Assembly (NCBI GenBank): GCA_963678705.1
Contig: OY783203.1
Span: forward strand, 41,478,347 to 41,542,346
Length of the DNA stretch: 64,000 bases
Source of the DNA: Panorpa germanica
Taxonomy: Eukaryota; Arthropoda; Insecta; Mecoptera; Panorpidae
Direction: 5' to 3'
The notes below the pieces were generated by a model. The model saw only the letters and a list, made by a program, of their open reading frames with translations, was not told where the DNA came from and searched no databases. Positions 11,400-23,803 of this stretch are shown here, piece by piece. Within the stretch, counting starts at the first letter, position 1, and each line of letters begins with the position of its first letter. Made by a program: the position numbers and the translations under genes.

Positions 11400-11793
11400 A
11401 AGTAGTACGTAATATGTAGACTCATGATAGGTCATACAAATCTCACTGATACCTAGTTATTCAAAAGAGAACCACAACCAATATGTGAACAATGTAACTG
11501 CCCACTAACAGTAAAGCATATTATTCTTCGATGCTCCAAGTACTCATTGCACAGTCAAAACTGAAATATGCCTGAAGACTATAACCAGATATTTGAAAAC
11601 AGAGAAAGTCTTAAAAACCTTATTGACTTTATCAATGAAACAAATTTAATCACTTTATTTTAAATACCTATACTCGTGTTTATAAATGGTTAATTATGTA
11701 TTGCAAATGTTTATAAATGTATATATTGTTTTAAGTGATAACAACTGTTGAAAGTTGATGCAGTCAACTAAATATTAAAAACAAAAAAATATA
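11400..11793 (+). pseudogene. Jockey-like LINE, truncated 3' end (copy 1)
   Basis: A frame to the TAA at 11661 encodes the end of a jockey-type non-LTR retrotransposon protein. It carries a GHT..LT start, then CEQCNCPLTVKHII...C, the cysteine/histidine block that follows RNase H in such proteins, then an NLIDFINETNL ending. Two in-frame stops (TAG near 11429 and TGA near 11558) show it is dead. The 3' untranslated region runs to an A-rich end near 11793. The same 3' region recurs at 40979-41150 and 47027-47222. The 5' part is missing, as usual for LINE insertions. Confidence 0.7.
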
Positions 11794-11830
11794 TATAAAA
11801 TTATTAAAATTTAGATATTTTTGGGACTCT

Positions 11831-11934
11831 GTTTACAGCGACGTAAGCCGATTGTGTGGTTATCAAGTTTTTTATCAAGATCGTTCCGTCATTTCCAGAC
11901 CTGTGCATAGGACCATAGGCTGTATTAATAACAT
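11831..11934. repeat. 104-bp dispersed repeat, copy A
   Basis: Shares tatcaagatcgttccgtcat, cctgtgca.aggacc and ctgtattaataacat with 12654-12762. Class unknown. Confidence 0.65.
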
Positions 11935-12532
11935 ATTACTAACGTAAGTTAATTTATTTTTAATCTGATTTAAATACTACTCATATAATCAAATTTACTG
12001 AGTAGGTGTAGTAGTATTCCATTAATAATAATGACTTATAAATTATTTTTAGCAAATATTTCACAAGAACTGCAAATTCCTTGACAGCCAAATTCTAGAT
12101 TGATGTACCAATATTTAAAAGAGAAAATTATTGAAACTGCAGCTGCGCTTCACAACATGACTCCCACCTATCTTCCCATCCTCTCTTCCACTCGTTCACC
12201 CGTCCACCCACATGTTTTAACGAATCTTTTGTTGCTCTACTCGTACTACATTCGTACAAGTCTATTTATACAGAAATTCAAAATCGATGTGACCTAAAAA
12301 ATATTTCCACTTTCCAAGGAAACGTCCCAAACGTTCTTTTGATTGGCGAAGACTTGAAAAGAGACTCAGGACTGTGAGAGGAAAGGTCATGAACTTTGTA
12401 TGTAATACAAGATGTAAAGCCATTTAATGCAGTTCTTTTTTGTAAAGAGTTATCAAATGAAAACTACATATATTGAATTTAAAACTAATTTTTAATTTTT
12501 TAAAACTTCATTTATTAGTTCATTTCTTTTTT

Positions 12533-12620
12533 ACTTTAACGTCAGTTTATTTTCTGTGTTGAGTCCTATCACCATCAACCTATGTTGATAGTTACTATGG
12601 TGTCACGGCCTCATATCTTT
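12533..12620 (-). repeat. tRNA-headed SINE copy, 3' end fragment
   Basis: On the minus strand: gaggccgtgacaccatagta, ggtgataggactca and a gacgttaaa end. The head and core are absent. Confidence 0.7.
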
Positions 12621-12653
12621 GTTTAGTAAAGGAAGACAGTTATCTGATACTTT

Positions 12654-12762
12654 GTTTACAACATCTTAAGCGGATTGTGTCGCTAAGGTCGTCACTTTTT
12701 TATCAAGATCGTTCCGTCATTTCCAAACCTGTGCACAGGACCTTAGACTGTATTAATAACAT
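12654..12762. repeat. 109-bp dispersed repeat, copy B
   Basis: Direct-orientation relative of 11831-11934, about 820 bp away. It follows a SINE tail fragment here, whereas copy A follows a LINE stub, so the repeat is probably an element in its own right. Confidence 0.65.
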
Positions 12763-15700
12763 TTGAAGCGGATTTAAGCGGATTTGAATGCAACCCATAT
12801 GTTTTTAATTATAAGTTTTATATATTAAAACTATGAAGTTAAAGAAAATTCAGCACAGCCATTTAATGTTAATTATCGTCCTATAAGTATCATATGTAGA
12901 ATGTTATAATTGTGCAATTATGATTAAGAATATCATTATCTAAGTATTCGGAAAATTTGAGGTCGAATGACCGTTTCGGACTCGAGATATATTGAATGAA
13001 AGTTCGAATCATTTGCACGAGCAGCAATGACGAGTATACATTTGAAGTTGAGGTTATTCCAGTCGTATTTTTAATAAATCGATATATTTTCTAATAAAAA
13101 TAGCTTAAGATAAGTCATATTTTTACGTATGTATAAAAAAGGGGAATTATACCGTGTTGTTATTTAAATAAGACAACGTAAAGTTGAACATTTGATCAAC
13201 AAATGAACGTGGTGGCACTTGTATATACGTACATACGGTTTTGTATATATAACAACTCTGCTGATACAGACTGTATCAATAGTTTTTGCTTAGCTAGAAG
13301 TTCTTCTACTCTTACTACGCACACGCAAAAAAAACTTTTGAATTAAAAGGTGGCACGACAACAATCTTAAGAAAGAGTAAAATACTTTATGCAAAAATAT
13401 GGTTATTATAAACATTGTTTACTATATTTATTGTTTAATTAATTGTACACCCATTTCGTTAAACGCATTATTTTCTTCACTTAAGATGACACATTCATTT
13501 ATGGGTTTTCAGCAAATTGTTGCAGCTGTTCAGAGATATTCTTGGAACGATTAGTTCATTCATGAATTCTCATGATTCTTTGTTTATCGCGAAACTAAAG
13601 TAAATGTATTAATAAATGCATACAAATAACATTATTCTGAGACTAGTGGGCCTAAGATCACCGTTCAAATTATTGAATTGATTAGTATTTTATTGCTTAT
13701 ATTAGGGATGAAATAATAGTAGGAGCGGAGAATAGTAGAAAATTTGTGTGGCGTAATTTATGGTTAAAACTGTTGTGATTATTCCGAAAACCCTATTTTC
13801 TTTATCGATATATCACGATATGTATAACGTCGAACAACTTATAAACTGCCAAGGAAAAATAGAAAATTTAAAAAAATTAATAAACTCTACATTATTATTT
13901 ACTTCCCCACAAACCATTACGATTTAAATAAACAAGGTTTTTCATTTATATTGTTTATTTACCAATTACATTTTAAATATGTATGCAAAATTACATTATT
14001 TTAAGAATTTAATAAACGCAGCCCTCGAAGTCTATTTAGTTATCGAAAATAATGAATTGAATTTATGAATGAAAAATCAATTATTTTTTTGGCGTTTAGA
14101 TATAAACTTGATAAAATCTTTCAATTTAGTTACTTTTATATTTCATTAAATTTATTTGAAATTCATATTTTTTAATATCAATCATGAAAGAAAACTAATT
14201 ATATTTATTATTAACTGATCAAAAATATTTTGTTATATTAGTAATATTGCTTTATTTTGTATTAAATTCTTTAAAATTAATGTATGTAATATATTTCTTA
14301 TTATTTTACATAATATAATTTCGAGTTATTATTTCTCGTAATAGACGGCACAGTGTACAACAAACTGTCGCGGGTTAGATTTAATATCTGTTTCTTATAA
14401 ATCAGATTTTGATTTTCCTCTACTTCCACTATGTCGTTGAGTTTATATTACAAAAAGTCATGTTTAGAATAAATACTGCAAGAATTTTAAATGTAATAAT
14501 TAAAAACAAAATAAGAGACTCGATGGTAATTCTGCATAATTAAAATTAAATGTAGATGATGTTAGGAGATGAAAGATAAATGATGATAAAACGGATGATG
14601 ATGATGTTTGCTAGTCTTGCATTAATTTCAATTCATTTAAACTGTTTCCAGTACCAACTGGTAGTTACGATTCTATCATTTCCAGTTATGTACATTCAGT
14701 TTAATTATACATGCAGATGCAGGTTGGATAATACGTATAAAGTTGTACAATACCATGCGGTTTGAATTAAATATTGTACATTTATACATTCATGAGAATC
14801 AAGAAAGGATTTATGTATGGAAACTGATGGCATTGACAAATAATAAAGGAAGATATAGCATAATGATGGTTCTATTTCTTGGATATGTTTTAAAGTTAGG
14901 GTTGTTAATGAAAACTCCAAGCTATTCGACACAAACGACGTCCATCTTGTAAAACTGGCGGCCAAAAACGGTTTATTGGCTATATCTCATTGTTAGTACG
15001 TTCTATGTTAAAAATCGTTATTTTCAATCTTATAGATACAATCTTATCGATCTCCATCCTTTTAAACGGGTATTCTATGTTTCCAGCCATGCTCGAATAC
15101 GTACAACACTCGTATAAACAGAAGGCGGTACTTTGATCTACATAAATAAAAACCTCATTATGAATACTGAAGTAGAAACTTCCTATTATGATAAAGTGCA
15201 CTAATGCTACTACACAATACTGAAATCTTTCCGCTTGAAAAGTGATTTTTAAATAAAAAGTGTCTTTTGCAAAACAAAATTTAGATATTTATTTAAAGAT
15301 ATTATTACATTAAGATATTTATTAAATAACAACCGCAACTACTATTTGTACAAAATAAACTAAATTAAATAATCCTAAAAGTTGTTTTAATTTAAAGTTT
15401 ACTTTTTAATAACCAAAATTGTTAATTAAGTCAAACAATGTTACGCTTACTTCCAAAACAGATTTTGTTTTGTCAGATAAAATTAAGCAGTATTTGTTGA
15501 ATCTCAAATGAGTTTATTATGTAAGTTATAAGTTTACAACAAGTCTGAAAACGAACAGGAATAAAGTTTCAGGCAAATTCAATTATTTTCACAAAGTCTG
15601 TACTTTAACTGTAAAACTTTACCATATCAGATATTTAAATGAATCATGTTGCGAGTAGACTGTATCCATTTTGTCACCATTATTACAGTAAAACTAGATT

Positions 15701-15956
15701 TTAACTTGTAAATTGGGTAACATACAAGTTATGATACAAAAGATTCAATCGTATGTAACCCTAATCATTTTCTATTCATGTACGTGAAGCCTTCAAATCC
15801 AGCTACCTAGTTAGAACAACGAATACTTACGAGTACCATATATACATGGGCGTCCGCAGATATAACGAAGTAGGGCACTTGCCCTACCAATCTTAAATTT
15901 ACACTAGGTAGTGTTATGGATCTTGTTTTAATAAAGACAATTTGAGTAGCCTAAAA
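12763..15956. other. AT-rich stretch, no gene seen
   Basis: Long AT-rich DNA, extreme around 13800-14340. Short frames at 14580-15201 overlap on both strands and look fortuitous. At 15846 a catgggcgtccgcag phrase resembles a transposon end also seen, slightly changed, at 31709. Confidence 0.5.
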
Positions 15957-16125
15957 CTCATTTCCAGTCACTGTTTTTAGTTTTTAATTTAATGTTTTAA
16001 CCTTAAATGTAATTTTGAATTATTTTATTAAATATAATTAATTTTATTTCTTTATATTTTACAAGCTGACTTACATTTTAAGTTAAAACCTTAAATTAAC
16101 ACTAAAACTCATTGAGTGGGATTGG
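15957..16125 (+). mobile_element. MITE, ACTCACTG family (copy 1)
   Basis: Inverted ends built on the theme actca.tgagttttagtgttaa. The left half reads ctgtttttag...aaccttaaatgtaatttt, the right half ttacattttaagttaaaacc...aaaactcattgagtggg. The interior is AT-rich with tttatttctttatatttta, shared with 19944-20178 and 20215-20345. Confidence 0.6.
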
Positions 16126-16941
16126 TGTTTTAGGTTCTATCTTCATCAAACAAATATTGTTTACAATGTTTTTATTATTTGTATTTTATTTAAATTAGAA
16201 TGTGAATTTAGTATATGAATTTAGAATAAAGAATTTAAAATTGTTGTTGTATGTTTAGACCACGAAAGAAGAATTATGTCTGTTTATAAATTAGGATAGG
16301 TAAATCTAGTTTAAAATAGATGCTAATAGATATTGTTGATACTTCAGGTATCTTGAAATATAAAGTACTAGAGTACTAGAATATATAACAGTAGGTAGAA
16401 AAGAATATGTGATAAATATACCCAACAAAAGAAAATCTATGATCAAATTATAATGGATAAAATAAAATCTGTCGTAAATTAACAACAATTGTTGAAATTG
16501 AATATGGTTATGTTGCCCTCCCTGTCAAATTGTCTGTGGATGTCAATGTTCATGTATTATATGAATAATATCAAGTAGTAACTTGTTCTGCGGACGAGTA
16601 TTTTGTGTTATGTTCAGGGAAACATTTTATAATGTTTGTCTGGTTTTTTATATGGCTAATAAAACTAAAAGATTGTAGAGTTTCTTAAAATGCGGATAAT
16701 ACGTTACGTATTGTGCTAAATCACATGATGTGGAATCTTAATATATACGTATGATGCAGAAAAAGTGATTAGTGTAAGAACAAAACAATAGTTCATTAGA
16801 ATTAAGAAAGTAGAAATAATCTCACAGTATCCGCAACCCATGACACTATAAAATCTGTTAATATAGTAGCAGGTTTAAGAACTAGTATCAAAAATAAATA
16901 GACTGAATAAAGCTTGAATTTTTTTGGAGTAAGTGGAATTA
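16126..16941. other. AT-rich stretch, no feature seen
   Basis: No gene or repeat end recognised. Confidence 0.5.
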
Positions 16942-17170
16942 TAGACAGCTCAGTGACCAAGGACGTTGATGTTTTGAATCTTCAGGTTCGGTCTCTGAAC
17001 TAGCACTATATCTTCTGGGTTTTTTTGTTTTCTTATTAACTGATTATATTCTCATATAATTATAAACTTATTAAGTAGTAGTCTAACACAATCCATATGA
17101 GGCGCGACACTATAGACACTGCCAACTAAGTATCGGAATAAACCCTACGTTAAATAAATGAAATAAATAA
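16942..17170 (+). repeat. tRNA-headed SINE copy, nearly full length, diverged
   Basis: Head agacagctcagtgaccaagg with a B-box-like ggttcggtctctg, the core ttctgggttt, the middle gaggcgcgacactatagaca, and the tail ctacgttaaataaatgaaat. Many substitutions suggest an old copy. Confidence 0.75.
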
Positions 17171-18031
17171 AAATGTAGTTAAACATAGGCATTTTCTTTC
17201 TTTATTTAGAAATATATTGAGCTTTAGCGAAGTGTTTAGTGTTTCATTACTATTTCAAAAGAGTTAATTAACTTTGTCACTCTCTCTCTCTTTCTCTCCC
17301 CCTTCTTTCCACTGTAAGTATTCTGTATATATTTTATTTCAGTAGATTAGGAAGTTAACTAAGAGAACTTTTGCGGTTCAAACAGCTAAATACGTCGCTA
17401 CTTTATTTATATTTACCTTTCCATTTAGACAAGGGTCGACTTATTTTTTTGGGTATTACCCCAAGGTATATGTGTTTACTGTGATATTACTTATTTACAA
17501 TCTGTCCACAGAGGACAACAATCAATTATCCACAGAGAACAGTAATTTTACTTCAATTAGAAAACTTGAACACATTCTTTTTTTACTGTGTCACTAAAAA
17601 TTCGATAGCATCCAGTTATTATCATAACTATATTTTTCCTTAATGAAGGCACCTTCAAAACGTTCTGAATCTAATTTTTAATCATGATTAGGCATAACCG
17701 ATAAATTCATTTGTCTCCAATTATAGTTTCTACAGTCTTCAAATATTTGTGCTTTTCTTTCTTTGATGATACGCCACTGCTCATAATCTTATTTTAAATG
17801 ATTATTTTAATGTATAAGACCCGACGCAACCACATGTCAAAATTGGCAAAACAGTTCGCAAATTTAAAGACAAAGTCTCATGGCTTGACAATTTGCCATA
17901 ATTTTATTTTATGTGCGATGCGACATCTTGTAAGTAAGAAATAAAAATCTAATTTCTATTAGTACAACGATGAACAACCGTATCGACACCACAATATCGC
18001 AATATGCTTAAGAGTATATAATTATGATTTA
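17171..18031. other. AT-rich stretch with a pyrimidine run
   Basis: A CT-rich simple-sequence run lies at about 17278-17310. Nothing else recognisable. Confidence 0.5.
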
Positions 18032-18222
18032 TCTTTATATATAAAAATTCAGTTCGTGCTCGCAAAATTTGACTTGACACTTTGACACAAAGTTGCATTC
18101 GAATATGCGCGTGTTTTCGATAATCGAATTCATTTCTCTCCAGTTGATGTTTTGTATATTTGTACTTTCCCATTTATTTCAGATTAGACTAAACCACGGA
18201 AAGCGTAGCCAGGGTTAGCTAG
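18032..18222 (+). mobile_element. Short non-autonomous Helitron-like element
   Basis: 191 bp starting TCTTTATATATAAAAATTCA and ending GGGTTAGCTAG, flanked by A on the left and T on the right. Helitrons start with TC, end with CTRR and insert between A and T without target duplication. Its ends resemble those of the element at 52139-52448. No coding sequence. Confidence 0.65.
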
Positions 18223-18567
18223 TTTATCACAGATAAAATTAGCACACATTAATTATTAACGTTTTTAAATAGTCCTTATTAATATTAACTCCCGAAGGTT
18301 AATTACCCATCTCTGATTTAAAAAACTGCGCTGTCTATTTTTAAATATAGTCCAGCTTTATACCGGTTATACTCGTCATCCTAGTAAATATTGGGTATAT
18401 TGATATTTGTATTCAAAAGGATGAAGATGGCAAGGGATACAATCCGGGGATTTGTACGGAAAACCTTGTGATTCAAAAGTAATAATCTTACCCTCTTCGT
18501 GTTCTTTGCCGATTTTCAGATTCCTACGCTTTAATGTGTTTTATTTACCGCTACTAGAGCGACATAA

Positions 18568-18674
18568 TTCGTGTTCGTGTACGAATACATGAATCATTGT
18601 CCTATAAACACAATTACGTGTGAAACCATGCGTTTTTATAGCAGTAACATTGGGCATTCGTACCCGAACACGAA
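18568..18674. repeat. Inverted repeat, 19-bp arms
   Basis: TTCGTGTTCGTGTACGAAT at 18568-18586 faces ATTCGTACCCGAACACGAA at 18656-18674, matching at 18 of 19 positions over a 69-nt spacer. Outer flanks (gaatca phrases) hint at longer decayed ends of a MITE. Confidence 0.65.
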
Positions 18675-19289
18675 AGTGTGATTCAGGGCTTTCTTAAATT
18701 AATTTCAGAATTTAAAAGATTCATATGGAGTATTCTGATAACAACAAAACCCAGAAAATAAACCGCTGAATCACAAAAACATAGTATTACTACACTGTAT
18801 TAGACACTATTAGTAACATTATTTGTTACATTTATTATTTCTATTTTTACATAAATACAAACTTTGCCCTAATGCTCTATTACAATTTGATCTAGACTTT
18901 AAATCTGCAATCGTTTAAGAAGAGGCACAAAACGTTTTCATATAAAATCACACGTATGAATACATCTACGACTTACGTAAATACGTCCGTCAAATGCACT
19001 CACTCGACTTGTATAAAACGTTGTTTGTGACAGCGATCTAAAACAAATGGGACAATACAATGTTGCGCATGAAATACTTGAAACGAGATACCTATAGCGT
19101 TTTTTTTTCATGATTTAATTCCACACTGCTTTTTTTACACTGTTAGTTCAACATTGTTTAGTGTTGTGCTGTATTTTACAGTTTTACACTAGTTTTGCTA
19201 TGAATAGAACACAAAAAGTGCTATATAAAAAAAGTTTCTATAGTACGAGTATAATAAACAAATCTATAAAAATGCACAATTATTATAAA
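18675..19289. other. AT-rich stretch, no feature seen
   Basis: No gene or repeat end recognised. Confidence 0.5.
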
Positions 19290-19385
19290 AGCTGTTTCAA
19301 CAAGAGGTGTCATTTTGAATTTTAAGAGTCTATTGTGTTTCATTACTAACCTCAAAGTTTGTATTTTCGGATTAAATTAAAAATA
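19290..19385 (+). mobile_element. Mariner-related MITE, left part only
   Basis: Begins gctgtttcaacaagaggtgt followed by cattttgaat and the attactaacctcaaagtttg interior shared with the MITE at 39417. The right end is lost. Confidence 0.5.
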
Positions 19386-19487
19386 TCAGAACTATTTAAA
19401 AAAATATTTCCTTTTTTTGTCGATGTAAAGTGATACCTTTTGTTAAAGATCCTTTTATAATAATTAAATGGTAGATTGACTTTATAC

Positions 19488-19692
19488 TTCTGTTTCTACG
19501 AATTCAATCCTCGGACCAGTGCTATATTTTCCGGGTTTGGATTTTATCGAAATTAAATTAATTATTGCTTTCATAATCATAAAACTAATGATGATGTCAC
19601 GACACCGTAAATATTGCCAACATTATATGAGGTTTTGATGAAAGGATTCAGCTATGGAAATTGGCCAAAGTTAAATAAATTAAATAAATAAA
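19488..19692 (+). repeat. tRNA-headed SINE copy, 5' truncated
   Basis: Starts at the B box (aattcaatcctcggaccag), then gctatattttccgggtttgg, tgtcacgacaccgtaaatat, and the tail ggccaaagttaaataaatta. Confidence 0.8.
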
Positions 19693-19943
19693 TTTCATAA
19701 AAAAATTGCTGTATTAGAATTATTAATAACTTGAAGCAAATGTGAGTGCCAAAAATGACAGTGATTGAATATAGACAGTGCAAAATATATTCTAAAACTT
19801 ACACTGTTTTCGTATATTTAGGGTGACATTTTACAACAGAACACAATAAAATTTAAGGGGCAACATTTTTTTCTTCAATAGAACATAGAATACTTAAATT
19901 AGTTTAGTTTCAATATTTAGTTTTTATTTTAAATTTACTTAAA

Positions 19944-20178
19944 TACTCACTGAGTTTTAGTGTTAATTTAAGATTTTAACCTAAAATGTAAATTTCAGCT
20001 TATGAAATATAAAGAAGTAAAATTAATTATAATAAATACAACAAATTATATTAAATAAAGATAGTATTTATTAGAATATAATATATGTTACTGACGCAAA
20101 ACGCATGATTTCACAAGTTCAAAATTACATTTAAGGTTACAACTTTAAATTATAAAAAACAGTGAGTGAGAATGGGGC
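19944..20178 (-). mobile_element. MITE, ACTCACTG family (copy 2, reverse orientation)
   Basis: About 235 bp, from tactcactgagttttagtgt to cagtgagtgagaatgggg. Its reverse complement follows the copy at 15957-16125 closely, including ttatttctttatatttt-like interior DNA. Its inverted ends are long and imperfect. Confidence 0.65.
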
Positions 20179-20214
20179 TTCAGCTGCATGTATAGTGGGT
20201 CAGTAATATACTTT

Positions 20215-20345
20215 ATTTAATAACTATTATTTTTTTTATTTAATTTAAATTATTTCCATTTCTTTATATTTTACAAGGAGAATCTTACATTAAAGCATAA
20301 TACATAAAATGAAATCTAAAACTCAGTAGGTGGAATTGGCAATAC
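20215..20345 (+). mobile_element. MITE, ACTCACTG family (copy 3, partial)
   Basis: Right half of the family: tttctttatattttacaagg, ttacattaaagcataa, aaactcagtaggtgg. It lies 37 bp from copy 2 in the opposite orientation. Confidence 0.5.
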
Positions 20346-21661
20346 TGTATTTTAAAAAAAATGTTGGTAGATTCAGTGTAACATTTTAATTTAAAAAAAA
20401 AAGATTGTACGCCGCTGTCTAACCATTCGCACTCAGAACGTATTTCTTTATAATCCAATGAAGTATAAACAGAGGGGCTATTCTTAGCGCTGAAGTCTTG
20501 ACAACAAGATTTGACTTGTGCTTTACCCAGTAGTGAGTAGTGAGAAGTGAGTACGCTGATGAATTAGTTAGAAAAAAACGACGATATAAACTATAAATAC
20601 TCGTATATCATTTTATTACAGCAAGCCCATCATTTTCTTATTTTTCTGACTCAAATAATATTTATATAAAATTTTCATCATACTGATTCATTAATGCTTA
20701 AGTGGACCTCACACACAACCAGCTATAAACTTTGATAATTAAAAGTTTTTATTATTTTTACATATTAAATAACTCATAAATATATTTTTCTGGTTTACTT
20801 TTACAAAAAAATAAAAACTTTTATTTTAACGTTACAGAATGACTAAACTTTTATTTTTTGTTTACAAAAATAATCCTTTGTTTTATAAATGACTTATTTC
20901 TCTGTAGTTTTGCTAAGAAACAATGAGTATGTAAATGAGTTTACGTGACATTGTAGTATACAATCATATATTAATATTATAAGAAGTTACTTTGTCTCAA
21001 AAAATATAAATTATTTTATTTTTAAAACTTAAAGAAAAACGACTATAAAGAAATTGCAGAAATAACCTGGCAAGGTTTGAAATACTGATGCAATAGAGTA
21101 AAGAGGATCTTTCAATATAATGTTACTGTAAATTTCCACGGCCTAGCCTTGGAAAAGTACTTTGAACTGAATTTGTGCAAATAACTAAATAAACAACTAA
21201 AATGAGAAAATCTTTGAATTTTATTAGATTTAGCTCATTAGCTATGTTTTAAGTATGTTATATGTGCATTTATACCTCTGTATATTTGAAAATAAGTAAA
21301 TATTATATATGTGTATGTTAGTATGTGTATCACTTACATATTTTATTACCAAAAAATCAACAAAAATTCAAAAATATTTTATTCTCTCCAGGGGCCCTAT
21401 TCCTGAGCCTTGCGAGCAATGATCGTGATCGAACAGATCTGATTTATTTGAGTGAAACATTTTACGAATCACTTTTAAAATAGTATTTCTGAACTATAAT
21501 AATAATTAATAATAAAATTCCGGATTCAGGATTCAGGACTATTTCTGAGAGGCGAGGAATTGACATATTTCCTATCACCGATACTCTCTACTATGTTAAA
21601 TATGTGGACACATAATCAATTTAATTTTGATATTAGAACCTAAACAATAAATAAAGCGATA
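20346..21661. other. AT-rich stretch, no gene seen
   Basis: A short agtgag-type repeat lies at 20530-20552. A ggggccctattcctgag phrase at 21391 resembles a transposon terminus, but I found no partner. Confidence 0.45.
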
Positions 21662-21728
21662 GTCTAGAGAACGAACCCGAAGGCACAGTAATCTGGCGAC
21701 AGACTTAAATGCTCCTGACTAACTGAAC
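21662..21728 (-). repeat. tRNA-headed SINE copy, head only
   Basis: On the minus strand: gttagtcaggagcatttaag, gccagattactgtgccttcg, then the B-box-like gggttcgttctctag. Confidence 0.65.
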
Positions 21729-21883
21729 GTGTTTTACAACATATTTTACTATTGAACACATTAGAATTATTGGTAAAACATTGTAATACAAGCAAAAACA
21801 AATGTTTTTTTAAATTCTATTTTATTTACAATCTGTCATGTACCATACCAATGTACATGTTATTCACAACAGTAATAATAACA

Positions 21884-22178
21884 ACCCATCCATAAGTTAC
21901 GTCACACCCGTAGGGGGAGAGGGAGGGGGAGAATCTTAAGCATTATGACGTTACATGTAGTATAAAATATATATTTTTATTTGTAAAAAATATATTTTAA
22001 AAAAAAGGTAATTTTCTGAAAAACTTTTCCATGAGATATAAAAGAAAAAAAAAGAAAATTTATTTTATGAACAATAAAATATTAAAAAAAAAAATTTGGT
22101 TGACCGCAAAATATGACAAGGATCAGGGGGTGGTCAGAATTATAGGAAATTTGTATGAAGTAATTTTTATTTAGAGTG
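21884..22178. mobile_element. MITE, TTAGG-CATYCATTAATTACGTCA family (copy 2, decayed)
   Basis: Left end cccatccataagttacgtca and G-rich runs (gtagggggagagggaggggg; tcagggggtggtcag) as in the other copies. The right end is blurred, so the boundaries are approximate. Confidence 0.45.
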
Positions 22179-22923
22179 GTATGTATTTTGTATGTATGAG
22201 GCTATTTATTAATAGTCATATAATCATAACGTTTTTCCGTGGAATTTGGGATTGTCCAAATCGAAGTGATAATCTGATGAGTAGATCATCGGGGTATTTT
22301 CGCGTTTATTAGTACATTAATTAATACATTTAAAGTGTAATAAATAAAAAAAGAAGAATAACACTTTGATTATTGAATATCATCAATAACTCTAAGAAAA
22401 TTGATATCAAAAATTTATATTTTATCAATAAGAAAAAAAAAAAAGAAAAATGAAAAAACTGAAGAGTTGATTGACCAATTAGGAACACAGCGTAGGCAAT
22501 ATGGAATACTAATTGAAGATTGATTGAATCACTTAAATTCACATAAAGAAAATTCAAAATAAATTTATATCTCTTTGATCCTTATATAATCCTATTTACT
22601 TTGCAGTAAACAAGTACGAACCGGAGCGTCGCGTGGGTGTCTGAGTAAAACAGAAGGCGTAACAACAGAAAAAGATGAGAAAGAAATAAAAAATCTCAAC
22701 AACATGTAAGCACTACGTCTCAGTGTAGGGAATGTAATACCGAGGCGGAATATCTAGAGTAAATAACAATAAATAATAGATGACTTTCATAGAACACAGA
22801 TTCTTCTATAATCAGAGCTATAATCGTTAAGCTATAGTTAGCTATAATTCTATAATCGTTTTTTTAAAATTAGTTGTCAAATTAGTAGTTGGTGCACGTG
22901 GTTACAATTCTATCCATATTTTT
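22179..22923. other. AT-rich stretch, no feature seen
   Basis: No gene or repeat end recognised. Confidence 0.5.
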
Positions 22924-23085
22924 TCTTTATTTAATTTACTTAACGTCCTTTTCCGATGCTGAGTTCTAACACCGATAACTTCCTACTATGTCGTGGTCAG
23001 ATATATGTGAACAACACCGCTATGAATCAAATCAAGATGAAACCAACTAACCATAGAAAATATAACTCTGGTTCAGAGATGTTCT
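22924..23085 (-). repeat. tRNA-headed SINE copy, internally shortened
   Basis: On the minus strand from a ctctgaaccagagttatatt head remnant to the 3' end agcatcggaaaaggacgtta and its A/T tail. The A box is lost. Confidence 0.75.
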
Positions 23086-23596
23086 CGCGTCAATTCTGAC
23101 TTAAATTTTTTAAATCTTCAAAATTTAAATTTTTATAGCATTTATTAACACAAGTAAAAAATTGTCTGTCTTGTAATGTAAGTTTCAAACATACTAACTC
23201 GCCACAAGTTCCAACTAGTTCCAAGATTCATTTTCTACTTTTCATATAGAAATTGTCTTTCAGTACATGTTCACACTTGCTAGTTTACTTCAAGCTGATT
23301 CAAGTGTTACATATCAACGTTAAAGTCGTATTATATTCTGTGTATATAAAAAGAGCGCCAAAAGAAATGGTTTAAAAGAAAAATTAACAGTGTATGACAA
23401 TAGATTAGCTGCTAATGCAAAGAATTACAAATCAGTACGAAAAACCAAATTCAAAATGGCGAAGATTAAAAACGAATTTTGGCAGAATTTAACACAGAAG
23501 ATCACGAAATCATCCTTAACAATTAGCTAATTTCTAAAATTAATTGCAAAGCCACTTGAAGTAAGGGAAATAGAAAAACTGGGTAAATTTATCGAT

Positions 23597-23803
23597 CACT
23601 GACGACCTCTATATGATGGCAGTTTTTATAGTATCGAAACCTCATTTATGTAAACAACAACACTACTTATAAATTCATGACTGTATAAGGAGATAATCAA
23701 ATAAACTTGATAATATGCAAACCCTGAAAATATAGCGCTGGTCCGGGAATCAAACCCGAAGACATAGCAGTCTGGCGTCAAATATTAATCCTCTCAGTAT
23801 GTA
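23597..23803 (-). repeat. tRNA-headed SINE copy, 3' truncated
   Basis: The head is well kept on the minus strand: gagaggattaatatttgacg, gccagactgctatgtcttcg, then ggtttgattcccggaccagc. The body continues to a catatagaggtcgtcagtga end. The last about 35 bp of the family are missing. Confidence 0.8.

Noticed and set aside
14705..14965. Gene on either strand at 14580-14965
   Set aside because: Overlapping frames of similar length occur on both strands in AT-rich DNA, with no protein-like features.
15846..15915. Transposon with catgggcgtccgcag ends, paired with 31709
   Set aside because: Both may be true transposon termini, but no opposite end was found for either, so no element could be delimited.
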